The notes under the pieces are model-generated. The model did no database searches. It was not told the DNA's origin and saw nothing but the letters and a program-made list of their open reading frames with translations. A stretch of 64,000 bases of DNA from Seiridium cupressi (Eukaryota > Ascomycota > Sordariomycetes > Amphisphaeriales > Sporocadaceae): contig JARVKI010000099.1 in assembly GCA_036674765.1 (NCBI GenBank), positions 1 to 64,000 on the forward strand, in the 5' to 3' direction. Each line of letters begins with the position of its first letter. Position 1 is the first letter of the stretch. The position numbers and the translations under genes were made by a program. This document shows, one piece after another, positions 32,750-42,420 of the stretch.

Positions 32750-34048
32750 ATGACGGGAATATTAGACCTCTCCAATGAGATCGTACTACAGATTGCCTCT
32801 TATATCAAACCAAGACCACTCACCCTACATTCCGGATTTCCTGCCCACCGCTGGCCGGAAGTATTGAAGGATCACGACAGAAGGTCTTCCAAACAAGCAC
32901 AACATCTTTCCTGTCTTGTAATGTCATGTCGCCGCTTCCATGAACTCATCTCAGGGAGTCTATACGAGTATATCCCGCTGTTGGAGTCAAGCGTCAGAAG
33001 CCAACAATTCCTTCAAACCCTGGACAATAACAAAACAGTTTGCGATTACCTACATCATGTCTCGATCAATAGCGAAGGACTAGAATCAGTGGAACAGTTG
33101 CACCCAGTACTCTTTAAATCATCAAGTGTTCGCTCGATAAACCTCATGGGACACGATGCCTGGGACGCCACACTCTCGGACGAGGAGAACCAATACTACG
33201 GCCAAACATCTCCAGTTGAAGTACTTCGGCTACTGGAATGTGGCGCCCATGAGGGTGCGTTGCACCAGTTGCTGAATTATCCTTGCGCTCTGAAGGAGCT
33301 GTGGTACGACGTCAACCAAGGGGAGTGGTCTGGATACTACGAGGGCACCGCACCTGTCGAGTTTTCATGCGAGGCAGTGAGGCGCTCTTTAGACTACCAG
33401 ATGCGTTCTCTTGAGCACTTTTCATTCACCCGGCCAGTGCAGCTCCATGAGGGGCTTGATTACGGAGACCTGCTTGACCTTTCGCAGTTCACGGCCTTGT
33501 GGACCTTGTGCATCAATCAGGTCTTTCTGGTGGGGCTCCAGCCCGATTTCGATATCGGCAAACACTTGCCTACCACCCTAGAAGAGTTGGAGATCTTCTA
33601 TGATGACACAGGTTATGTTGACTTCCTGACGGATGATGCTCCTGCGCCGGAGTGGCTGTTCCACTTGTTGAGACAGCCTTTAGACAAGGGAAACAAACCG
33701 GTCTTTACCCCAGAACTGAAAAGGCTGCGTATTATCTCGATGGAATGGTGGCCTGAGCAGGGATCCGATTATGGAGAAGACGAAGAAGAAAATGAGATAA
33801 GGAACAATGACGAAGTCGGTAATAATACTGTTATTCTTAACGGTTCCCGACTTCGAAGCCATCCCGATTCTCCTTGGCGGCCACCAGAAGCATTATTAAA
33901 AGAATTATGGCAAGCAAATTTGCCTAGTCTGAGTTGGAGCATTTTCCTTCATCAGAGGCGCAGGTGTCTCTGCGTGCCGGAGGGGGGCAGCGGTTTTGCA
34001 ACCGAATGGGAGGAGTTCTGGAACCCAGAAGGGGACGATATTAATTAG
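32750..34048 (+). CDS. F-box protein, intact
   Basis: Single uninterrupted frame of 432 codons from ATG at 32750. The N-terminus GILDLSNEIVLQIASYIKPR has the F-box look (LP-E-xxxI), and HLSCLVMSCRRFHELISGSLYEYIPL completes it after an insertion of about 30 residues. The rest has loosely repeating leucine-rich stretches (LEHFSFTRPVQL, LTALWTLCINQVFLVGL, TTLEELEIFYDD) but no clear LRR consensus; an acidic patch (DYGEDEEENEIRNNDE) lies near residue 345. Fungal F-box proteins of this shape are presumed substrate receptors of SCF ubiquitin ligases; the target is unknown. One of the few intact genes in this stretch. Confidence 0.8.
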   Translation: MTGILDLSNEIVLQIASYIKPRPLTLHSGFPAHRWPEVLKDHDRRSSKQAQHLSCLVMSCRRFHELISGSLYEYIPLLESSVRSQQFLQTLDNNKTVCDYLHHVSINSEGLESVEQLHPVLFKSSSVRSINLMGHDAWDATLSDEENQYYGQTSPVEVLRLLECGAHEGALHQLLNYPCALKELWYDVNQGEWSGYYEGTAPVEFSCEAVRRSLDYQMRSLEHFSFTRPVQLHEGLDYGDLLDLSQFTALWTLCINQVFLVGLQPDFDIGKHLPTTLEELEIFYDDTGYVDFLTDDAPAPEWLFHLLRQPLDKGNKPVFTPELKRLRIISMEWWPEQGSDYGEDEEENEIRNNDEVGNNTVILNGSRLRSHPDSPWRPPEALLKELWQANLPSLSWSIFLHQRRRCLCVPEGGSGFATEWEEFWNPEGDDIN

Positions 34049-35039
34049 AGCATGTAGCCCGACTAGATGGCCCAGGAGAGCGTGTGGAATGGTCGGTTAG
34101 GCTACCATTTGTCGTGTTAGGCGGCCACTACAGGCAAGCTGAAGACCGGAGCTGAGTCTAGCATCATACCTATAGTTTGTGTCAGAATAGGGGCTCCAGC
34201 CACCTGGATTATCGGCTTAATACACCTTGAAACCTTCGTTCCATCTTAGCACTTTCGGCCAACCTTTAAATGTTCCTGCGTTATGTCTATTATTATAACG
34301 AGATTCCCCACTCCAATGGAATAATTGTTTGAAATTTCGACACTGGTACATACTTCTAAATCCATCGACTCCATTACTTTAGGTTACCCAAACCCAAACT
34401 AATTCAAATTAGGGAGCGTTAATCCGTATCATAGTAGCCTAACAATATATTTGTCTATCAAGTACTGTCCACACCCGCATGCCTAGTGTAATGTTAGTCA
34501 AAAATACAACACAAAATCACTTACATCTTTTTACGCTCCCTATACTATTGCTTATAGTGCTTATAATGAACTCTGGCGCTTGAGTGCGAAACTCGCTTAC
34601 TCCGTCATGTTCGTACAGTTCCGAAATGGGGAGTCTGGGGGACGAATTGCCGCTGTGGTCGGAATCTCAAAGCCAAGCTTGACAACAGTCAACGTGCGGC
34701 CTTTAGGGGCTGGAGTGACATTTTCACATGCCACTGGCATGACGCTATCGCACCCGCCTAATGCGAAAGTGTCGTGCCGGCCTTGGCGAGCCTAATGTAG
34801 CAAACTTGGGTGGGATCGCGGGGCGGGACGCTGGCCGAGCTGGACCGTGACCAAACACGGAGCAACCATCGCAGCTAGTTTTCGAAGGTAAACTCGACAT
34901 TGACCTACTATGGGTTGTCAATTAAGTACAGACTGGAGAACTCGGGTATTCGTTTCTACAACGTTAGATGGACGTGAAACGTGGATCTCTTTGAGACTGC
35001 GGCAACAAGACCCCCTCAACAGGCCTCCGTCGCGAACGT
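34049..35039. other. Intergenic, with repeat fragment
   Basis: No supported gene. 34165-34260 is similar to 50040-50200 (see repeat). The remainder shows nothing recognisable. Confidence 0.35.
34180..34256 (+). repeat. Dispersed repeat fragment shared with 50060-50210
   Basis: GGGGCTCCAGCCACCTGG followed by ATTATCGG is identical to 50062-50090, then after a gap ATTAATCCACTT...CCGTCGTTCCAT at 50160-50190 matches TTAATACACCTT...CTTCGTTCCAT here. The copy here has about 70 bp less than the other. Confidence 0.6.
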
Positions 35040-35793
35040 TGCAGCCTCCCAGATGCAGCCTTGCCTTCCACCAAGCTACTTTCCGTTTCTATACAAGCTC
35101 TTCAATGTGGCGACATTCCTGTTTGTTGTTCCCAGCATTCGCCTCCACCGTCTCTATTGATCCGTACACTATCGTGAAGCACCTTGGCCAGAAACCTTAC
35201 GATATGCACACTTCGTCCACGGTCTTCAACGAAAATCGCACCTCTACGTCAAAGCCGTGATGGAGAATCAGCTGAGACAGTCGGGCACGCGAGCTGCGGT
35301 TTAGGGTATTGAATCAGAAGGTGGTGCCATGGGAGGACCTGTGGACAAAAAGCCAGTTCGAGAAGAGCCAGCAGCGTAGTCGAGCAAAGCATTGGAAGCC
35401 GAGGGAGGAGCCACTAAATAGACAAAGCAGGAGAGGTCCATTGATCATCTTCATGCCCTCGAGGATGTTGATATTCAGGGCTAGGTGATTAACCAGATTC
35501 CCAAGGATACGCCATGCATGTTCGTCAACGCTCTCATCCCGTCGCCCTCGCACCAGTCTCGCAGTGTTGGGAACGCGCTTTCACAACACTGCTATGCCAT
35601 TGCCGACAGCTTGGGGTTGTCAATATGGGTGCATCCATCGCATCAGGCCTATGACGCGTACAAGAAAGCAGGATTTGAAGTCGTGGGGGTACTAGACATA
35701 GATTTAGACGAATATACACCGAGACCACCAAAAGAGGAAGAGGAGGTTATAGGGAAGAAGGGTGGTGGAAAATGGGGGAAGGTATATCATTAG
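35040..35793 (+). pseudogene. GNAT acetyltransferase gene, 5' part degraded
   Basis: The last ~100 codons (35485-35793) are open and read as the acetyl-CoA-binding end of a GNAT enzyme: SPSHQSRSVGNALSQHC (the R/QxxGxG/A region, here RSVGNA), AIADSLGLSIWVHPSHQAYDAYKKAGFEVVGVL, then a Lys/Glu-rich tail. Upstream, YAHFVHGLQRKSHLYVKAVM (about 35200-35265) fits the first GNAT strands but lies in another frame, with stops in between (for example 35301-35303). So the N-terminal half is broken. The substrate is unknown. Confidence 0.6.
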
Positions 35794-35937
35794 GTACATG
35801 CAAAGAATTCTCGAGATGCAGGGATGATCTGAGTAGTGGAACGTAAACCTAGTATTTATGTCACGGACTGGCGCTGGCGCCAGCCGCTAGCAGGCTAGAG
35901 TATTTAAGTAGGAGTTGGGAGCTTAACTCCAGCTCTT

Positions 35938-36402
35938 TGTTACGAACATGGGTCGGAAAGAAGCCGGAACGGAACAAGCCCTACCCCGCAAGCACAGGCC
36001 AAGCCAACAACGGAAGACAAGCAGGTACGGCTGTGCAGGGAGCAAACATACCAGACACCAGTACGGTGGAGACAAGGCAAACGGCAGGAACCAATCAGAG
36101 CCAAAGATCAGTAGTGATCAGTAGGACTCACTGATCAACACTGATCATGATCAGTTCTGCTCACTGAGCAGACATAAACAGAACAGGATCAGTAAAGGAA
36201 TGAATGGATATATAAACGATGGACATTTCCTACATAGACAGTCATTACCTTAGTGATTAATCTAAGCATCTATCTACCTATAGGTGAGGCCTACCAAGCC
36301 TTAACGATTATATTCCTATTCTACATCACGTACCCTGTTAGTATAAACCCAACACTAGTGTATTATCCTAAGGTTTATCCTGACGATAGTATATTCGTTA
36401 CA
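35938..36402 (+). repeat. Clean solo LTR of the Gypsy family, with target-site duplication
   Basis: 465 bp starting TGTTACGAACATGGG and ending TATTCGTTACA (TG...CA ends). It is flanked by identical 5-mers CTCTT at 35933-35937 and 36403-36407. CpA and TpG are frequent, so it has not been RIPed. The same LTR appears in RIPed form at 522-1010 and 4097-4346. No internal retrotransposon DNA follows, so it is a solo LTR left by LTR-LTR recombination. It is rich in TGATCAG/ACTGATC words between about 36085 and 36195. Confidence 0.92.
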
Positions 36403-36407
36403 CTCTT

Positions 36408-37550
36408 CAGCTTTTGTAATTTACACACTCCATGGGGGACCTTAGAGCATAGCCTGTTTGACCTCCTCGAACCGTGGCAATTAAGTAGTTTCCGTAAGGC
36501 ATCTACATGCTATGTACCTTACCTAGGTCAATTTGAGCGCCCATGGGCATCACATATGAGGAACCGACACCAATGCTACCGTTTTGGACCTAGCATCAGA
36601 ACTGTTAGATCCGCTCGACTCTGGAAGCCAGGGAGTACATCTTCTCGACAGTTATTCTTGTATCAATTGTAGGCATGTATGGCTTTACACGCCCCACAAT
36701 GAAACTTCTGGATATTGTCGAATCATACTTGGGATCCACTTCTACACGATATTCTCCAGACACTATAAACCTAGAACCCCAAACTTCAAGGTGATGCTCT
36801 ATGCGGTTCTATCCATATCCCATCTCACCAGCCTCACTAGGATCATCTCCTGGGATTCGAAAAACATGACCATTTAACCGTCGGTTTCCATCGAACTAAT
36901 CTGGGAGTCACTTTGCCAGTGAGTAGGTACTAAAACATATAGCAGCGCTCCTATTGTGCTTCTCGTCCACATCGTACTGTCCAATCTGGTTTCGCTGTTT
37001 GAAAGCGAATAGTTGCTCCAAGGTAAGAAAACCTCTCCCAAATGATGTTCACTCCAAGCCTGGCATTATAATAGCTTATGGTGACGACAGGGTATTGCCA
37101 GATCTATCGGCATGCGCATTATACCATTAAATTCCAAGGTCGAACTGGGTCGAAAACCATATAAAATTTATTGAGAGTAGGATTATTGGTGATGTAATGC
37201 AATCGTCATCCATTTCCTCGGAATCTTCCGTGTCTAACACTCGCGCTTAGATGGGGTTTGATAGCGATTGTGTTAAAGTCCGACCGGCTTTTGAGGACCC
37301 CCTCAGCATCCGAGCATCCACACTACATCTGGACCATAGATAGTTAATGCGACTCTATATCGACAATTATAAGATAGGGTGGACTACCGAGATATATATA
37401 AATAAAGAGACGAGAACATACGCATCCTCGCAACAGCAGAACACCTACAGATTCTGTACTATCAAGCTTATATATTATCCCATCAAAATTAGTATTTGTT
37501 GCCATTGTTTTTTCGAATAGTTGCTACCTTATAACGCCGTCGTCAATACT
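36408..37550. other. Intergenic, upstream of the FAD monooxygenase
   Basis: No supported gene. Contains the promoter of the monooxygenase at its right end (AT-rich TATATATA at 37393-37400 lies about 150 bp before the ATG). Confidence 0.35.
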
Positions 37551-38705
37551 ATGCCAACCCTTAGGATCTTGGTGGTGGGTGCTGGTGTAGCAGGTCCAGC
37601 TATAGCTTATTGGCTATCGCGCGGCGGTCACCAAATCACCGTCATAGAGAGGTCGTCGGATCTACGGGCCTTGGGAGCCCAAATTGATCTCAGAGCACAA
37701 GGAATTCCGGTTGTGAAGTCAATGGATTTGATGCCGGCTATTCGGGAACATCTCGTGGATGAAGCTGGGGTCGCGCATGTCGACACTCATGGCAAACCCA
37801 TAGCCACGATAATGGCGAATACCTTTGGAAAAGGCGCGCAAAGCGCAACGAGCGAGTACGAAATCATGAGGGGAGATCTCGTCCGAATCTTGTACAATGC
37901 CACGAAAGATCTCGATGGAGTCAGGTACATCTTTGGCAAAAGTGTGCAACGATTTCAGCAGGGCGGCAACGGAGTAACGGTTTGGTACGAAGACGGGGAA
38001 ATCGGGCATTTTGACGTCCTCATAGGTGCAGATGGCCAGGGAAGTAGAATTCGCAAAGCAATACTACAGACTAGCAACGAGTCGGACCCGGTTCGAAGCT
38101 TAGGTGTTGCAATGGCTTACTGGAACATACCGAGGTCAGCTACTGATAGCAACATTCGGCAAGTATATGTGACTCCTAATCGATGGATATTCCGTCGAAG
38201 TTATAGGCCAACGGAAACCCAAGCATATTTCTTCTTCCGCGACGATACTCCAGAGACCAAGGCTATCCCGAAATCTTCGACAGAGAAACAGAAAGAATTT
38301 TGGATTCAAAACTTCCAAGGTGCCGGCTGGCAGACAGAGCGGTTTATCGAGGGCATGAGAAACACGGACAATTTGTACTGCCAGGAAGCTATTCAGATCA
38401 AAACAAAGACTTGGTCAAAAGGCCGGGTGGTTCTTTTAGGTGATGCGGCCCACTGCCCTTCGCCACTGACCGGGATGGGTACCTCTAGCGCCCTAGTTGG
38501 CGCATACGTGCTAGCGGGGGAAATTTGCCGTCACGACAACAACCTTGACCTAGCATTTGAGAATTATGACAGAACTCTGCGACCGTTCGTTAACGAGATA
38601 CAGAAGTTAAAGCCATTCTAGATTTAACTTATATTCCCGAAAACGCAGGTCGGTATATTTATCTTATATCTTGTAATAAAATTAATATATTAAATATTAA
38701 AATAG
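37551..38705 (+). pseudogene. FAD-dependent monooxygenase (TetX-like) with RIP-damaged C-terminus
   Basis: The ATG at 37551 begins MPTLRILVVGAGVAGPAIAYWLSRGG, the Rossmann FAD motif GxGxxG. The family's ...DVLIGADGQGSRIRK (DG motif) and GRVVLLGDAAHCPSPLTGMGTSSALVGAYVLAGEI (GD motif) are present. The open part is 356 residues and stops at TAG 38619-38621. The usual C-terminal tail (YPxT-xxGI, then a hydrophobic helix) is not in it. The same frame after the stop reads I-stop-LIFPKTQVGIFILYLVIKLIY, which fits that tail. So the gene tail lies in the AT-rich island and has two RIP-type stops at 38619 and 38625. A truncated protein might still fold. Enzymes of this class hydroxylate aromatic or polyketide-like compounds; no partner genes adjoin. 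Confidence 0.65.
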
Positions 38706-38995
38706 ATAAAGTTATAAATTATTTTATATTAATTATACTATATATATATAAATTTTTATAATTTTTAATATTAATTATAATTTATAACCTTTAATAATAT
38801 AGTAAATTTATATTTATTTTTTTAATATTAACTTCGCGTGCTTAATTTAATTAATAAATTGTTAAATAAGAATAAAAGCGGTTAAAAGGTTTTAAACTAT
38901 TTTAAACTATTTTAAAAATATATAAAAGCATATATTTCCATTCGCCCTTTTTAATTCTTAATGCTAATTCCCTATAATAATGTTCGAAGTGTACG
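38622..38995. other. AT-rich RIPed island at the 3' end of the monooxygenase
   Basis: About 370 bp with very high A+T, TpA-rich and CpA/TpG-poor, the same style as the left and right ends of the window. Its first ~60 bp are the continuing monooxygenase frame (see that entry). I find no transposon protein in it. Confidence 0.6.
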
Positions 38996-39357
38996 TAAGG
39001 GCTAATTTATAATCCAGTGGTGAAATAGATGCGTTAGATATGACACAATTCTTTGGCTTGGACCATATAACGTGAAGATCAAGGCGCACAAACCCCCTGG
39101 AAGCGGATTGACGGATGGCTGTCATCTTCAGAACTCATTGACTAGACTCTTCCTAATTGCTTTGGTCGATACAGAGGGCATTTGCCCAGAAACGAAGGGA
39201 TCTGATATGGGTTGATGAGAAATAGTAAATACATGATTTTTCCGTTTTGGAAAATGAAAATCAAAAACCTCATCTGGCAGTCAATCAAGTAGCTTATAAT
39301 TATCCAAACAATAGCATAGCACTTGATCCACCCTCCATGGCTTAAAACATTAAGCCT
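38996..39357. other. Short intergenic spacer
   Basis: Nothing recognised in about 360 bp between the RIPed island and the 3' end of the PLAC8 gene. Confidence 0.3.
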
Positions 39358-39941
39358 TTATTGCGTTATCGGTTCAAGGATTATCATCTCTTGATTTGTC
39401 TTGTAGCCAGCAGTATCTGTGCTTTGAGACTCCCAATGAGCACTTTCCTTCTCCTGCTGAACGAGGTCGCAGCATCCACAGCAGCATGCTGAAGCGATAT
39501 CAAAGATGCAGCTCCCTTGAAGTTGATACTTCTCGCGTATGTCGGCGCGCTGAAGAGCGATGGGAATCCAGTGAAGCCCAAAGCATGTTGAACCACAGAA
39601 GAGAAGACACTTTTATATCGTCAGAATGCCCACAGTCGCGTCTTCCCCGAGACCAGGGGATTTACAGAAGTGTTGACCGGCTCATAGCCTCCCAAATCGC
39701 TGCCCTTACGAAGACGGTGATGCGTCTTCCCAAAGGTGACACATGGCAGACACCAGGTGACGAGACAGGTATCTATAGGGTTGAAACAACCAAAAAAGGC
39801 GTTGTGCCAAGATCGGGCGGAATCAGGAGAAGCAGAATTCAGATGTTCTCTAGGACGAGCAAGGACATCATTGAATCGCTGCTTCCATTCGCCAATATCA
39901 GCGGGGTCGATAGGACCGTTGGTCTGATGAGTAGTGGCCAT
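39358..39941 (-). CDS. PLAC8-family cysteine-rich protein
   Basis: Exon 1 39941-39666 (ATG at 39939-39941), 56-bp intron 39665-39610 (GTAAAT...AAAAG), exon 2 39609-39358, 175 residues. Exon 1 holds WHNAFFGCFNPIDTCLVTWCLPCVTFGKTHHRL, the CxxxxxxCxxxxxxPCxxxG block. The join gives NTSCLLFCGSTCFGLHWIPIALQRADIREKYQLQGSCIFDIASACCCGCCDLVQQEKE, the QR-xxIRxKY and CCCxxCxLxQxxxE blocks. These are all the hallmarks of PLAC8 proteins, membrane-linked small proteins found across fungi and plants (some act in metal tolerance or cell size; its role here is unknown). Exon 2 is in a frame that differs from the longest open frame there, so it could easily be missed. Intact. Confidence 0.88.
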
Positions 39942-41294
39942 CTTGCTAAAAATGCTTGAGATACAGTCGACAGGCTGGAGGCAATCTTGGTATCGGTGTA
40001 TACTATGATGAAGAGTTAGAATAATGATATGAATGTAAGGTGCATCTGAAAGAATCAGAATGCTTTGATTCCTTGCCTGATATATATCTCAGTCGAGTTT
40101 GAACTAGTGTGTATTCAGTTGATGTATTGACAAGCAACAAATCCTAGCTATGGCGCCCTAGGGAGCGCCACTAATTTTGAACTGCCTGGTCCGAGAACAA
40201 GATCTAACCACCGTCTTTATAAGAAATACATATATGTTGCCTATAGGCGAGAAACTTAAAAACGCTAAATCTCCACCTCTTGTCGATCGTCAAGAGAACT
40301 CGCCCAGCCGCACACGAAAGGAGGTTTCATTTCGACGTGGCTGAGGTTGCGGCCTGGACTTTAATCATTAGCGGGATCATTCAGGGACAGTGCCTAACGC
40401 GCTGGGCCGTGTGTGTACCCTTAGAGTCCACTAAGGCTTTCGGCCGCAGATCTGGTTGGCCCGGTCCTCGAAATTAATCTTGTGACGCTCTACCTAAGAA
40501 TCCCTAGACCCACGCTATAAGCAACCAAGGGACGAACTAAGCCTTGTCAACGCCTTATCTGTGGAGCCCTAATCGGTCGAAAGGCTTGTTCTAGGGGCGA
40601 GATAGGATAATTTCCTTCACAGATGAAGCTCTGCCGATGGGTTGGTTAATCAATTGACATGTGTTTCTAACTGTCGAAGCTCTGTCACCGCTAAAATCGC
40701 TACGCCATCGTGATTTGGGGCCATGTGCTAACTCCTGTGACCTGAGCGATGGTACTACACTACTTCAATAATTGTTTACAGCGATTGCCTCACTACGTGG
40801 AGCAGAGAGGCTCGTCGCAGAAATCTATCAACTCTCAACTGGAAACGGAGACCTCACTCAAATCTAGAGCAATCATTTTAACGATAGCAGACGTTTTATG
40901 CTGTCCGGAAGGTCGTCCCATCCACAGTTCGAGACCTTTTTTATGTTCGTTCTTAACAAGAGATGGCGCGCTTCGTAGCACGTCGTGTTACGGCCCCATT
41001 TTATCCAATTATTAGTGTACATGGAATGAGGTCGCGTCGTAGTTTAATATATTAAGTGCAGCTAGGGACTTCGAATTTTCTGCGATACACGCTTATGAAT
41101 GATGATTTATTGCGATGCCCTCGTATTGCTGGTAGAGCAATGTAATTTTGCAAAGAGAGAGGTAGTAAGGCTGCCCAGGATTTTTGAATAAGCTATGGAG
41201 TTATTGCTCGACACCCTAACATTGCCATCTGATGATTGACGTGAATCTTGCCATCCATGTCCTCGTTCAATACCGTTCTAGGGTCGGCGTTGTG
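39942..41294. other. Intergenic, nothing recognised
   Basis: About 1.35 kb. Upstream region of PLAC8 at the left; otherwise only short frames without family features. Confidence 0.35.
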
Positions 41295-42420
41295 CTAAAG
41301 GCATAGCTTCGCCATGTTCAAGTTGTCCATTCGAACGGCTTGACTCAATGCTACATTCGCATCAGTCCCCACAACAAGCATTGGCTCGAATGCAGCGGGG
41401 CAATCATTCCCAGTCCCGCCAAGCAAATCACCACACCTCAAACTTGGATCGGCTCTATTGTCAAGCAGGGCCTGCACGATGGCAACGTTTCGGTAGCGAA
41501 GGGAAAATGTTAGCGGCACGCCGTCGTTGAATTCGTCTGAGCAAGGCGGGGAAGTTTGCGGAGACCGGTCGCATTGTGGTCGGCATTAAGGTCGAAGCCA
41601 TACTGGGTGATGAGGTGCGAAATAATGGCTTGTGCGTGTCAAGATGGACGGAGGTTATAAGGGGTGAATTGGTTGATTAATTTAGTATCAGAGGGAGAAG
41701 TAAAGGAAAGGAGATAATCTGGTATATGTACATGTGTATGTGGCTGGGCCACCTGTTTCAACAGTGCCTTGGAGGGAGAGGTACAACGCGACGTTGTATG
41801 TAGTGCAATGCTCTTGGAAACATCGGCTCCACGGCAGACTAGGTGGGCGAATATCTCAATGTCTCCGGGAGAAGCAATCTTGTGGAGAGCACTAAGGGTT
41901 TTATCGTATTGAATGACTCGATGATCCGCGGTTGCTAGAGCTGATTCTTTGCTGTTGTGGCTTTTGTCAGGCTGATTGATATTCACGCCTTAGTCAAGTA
42001 AAAAATGGACTACTTCTCAGCTTTCGAAGATATCCCAGGAACATTTCAACTAGCCGTGTGTCATTTCCTAGGTAAATAGTGCGTCTTAATCAAGGATAAG
42101 ATGGCCTTTATCCTTAAAATAGACCGTTCTGTGCCATCAACCGAAAAACTTGGACGGAGCGACAGCCCCTTATCCGTGTAAGGTCACCTTGTCTCGCAGA
42201 GGCATCGCTATCCCGTAAACCAGGAATTATTTCGACGGGAATGGTGTCCTCGCTAACCAAGATTTTGAGGTAATCTAGAGCATCACTGGGTCCAAGTGTT
42301 GATGGTCTGAAGAGTTCCCTGATTTTATCGGCGTCGCGGGTATCTCAGACGTCCCAAAGCTCATTATTGACCGCGAATTTTCTCATTCCGTTCAACCACT
42401 AGCCATAAACTGAGATAGAT
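41295..42420 (-). pseudogene. Ankyrin-repeat gene remnant
   Basis: Minus-strand fragments in different frames: ALDYLKILVSEDTIP (about 42290-42240), NDTRLVEMFLGYL (about 42070-42030), EVVHFLLD-stop-GVNINQPDKS (about 42015-41960), LSALHKIASPGDIEIFAHLVCRGADVSKS, HAQAIISHLITQYGFDLNADHN (about 41640-41580) and VPLTFSLRYRNVAIVQALLDNRADPSL, NVALSQAVRMDNLNMAKL (about 41519-41295). Each looks like an ankyrin unit (xLLxxGAD-type loops). Several stops and at least three frame changes separate them. Likely a decayed F-box/ankyrin-type gene like the one at 30705; the F-box was not found. Confidence 0.6.

Noticed and set aside
35859..35937. Older LTR (TGTCACGGACTGGCG...) into which the clean LTR inserted
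   Set aside because: A plausible TG start but no matching CA end or duplication could be found downstream of 36407.
39396..39959. 187-codon plus-strand frame
   Set aside because: It is antisense to the PLAC8 gene, whose spliced product has all family Cys motifs; the plus frame has none.
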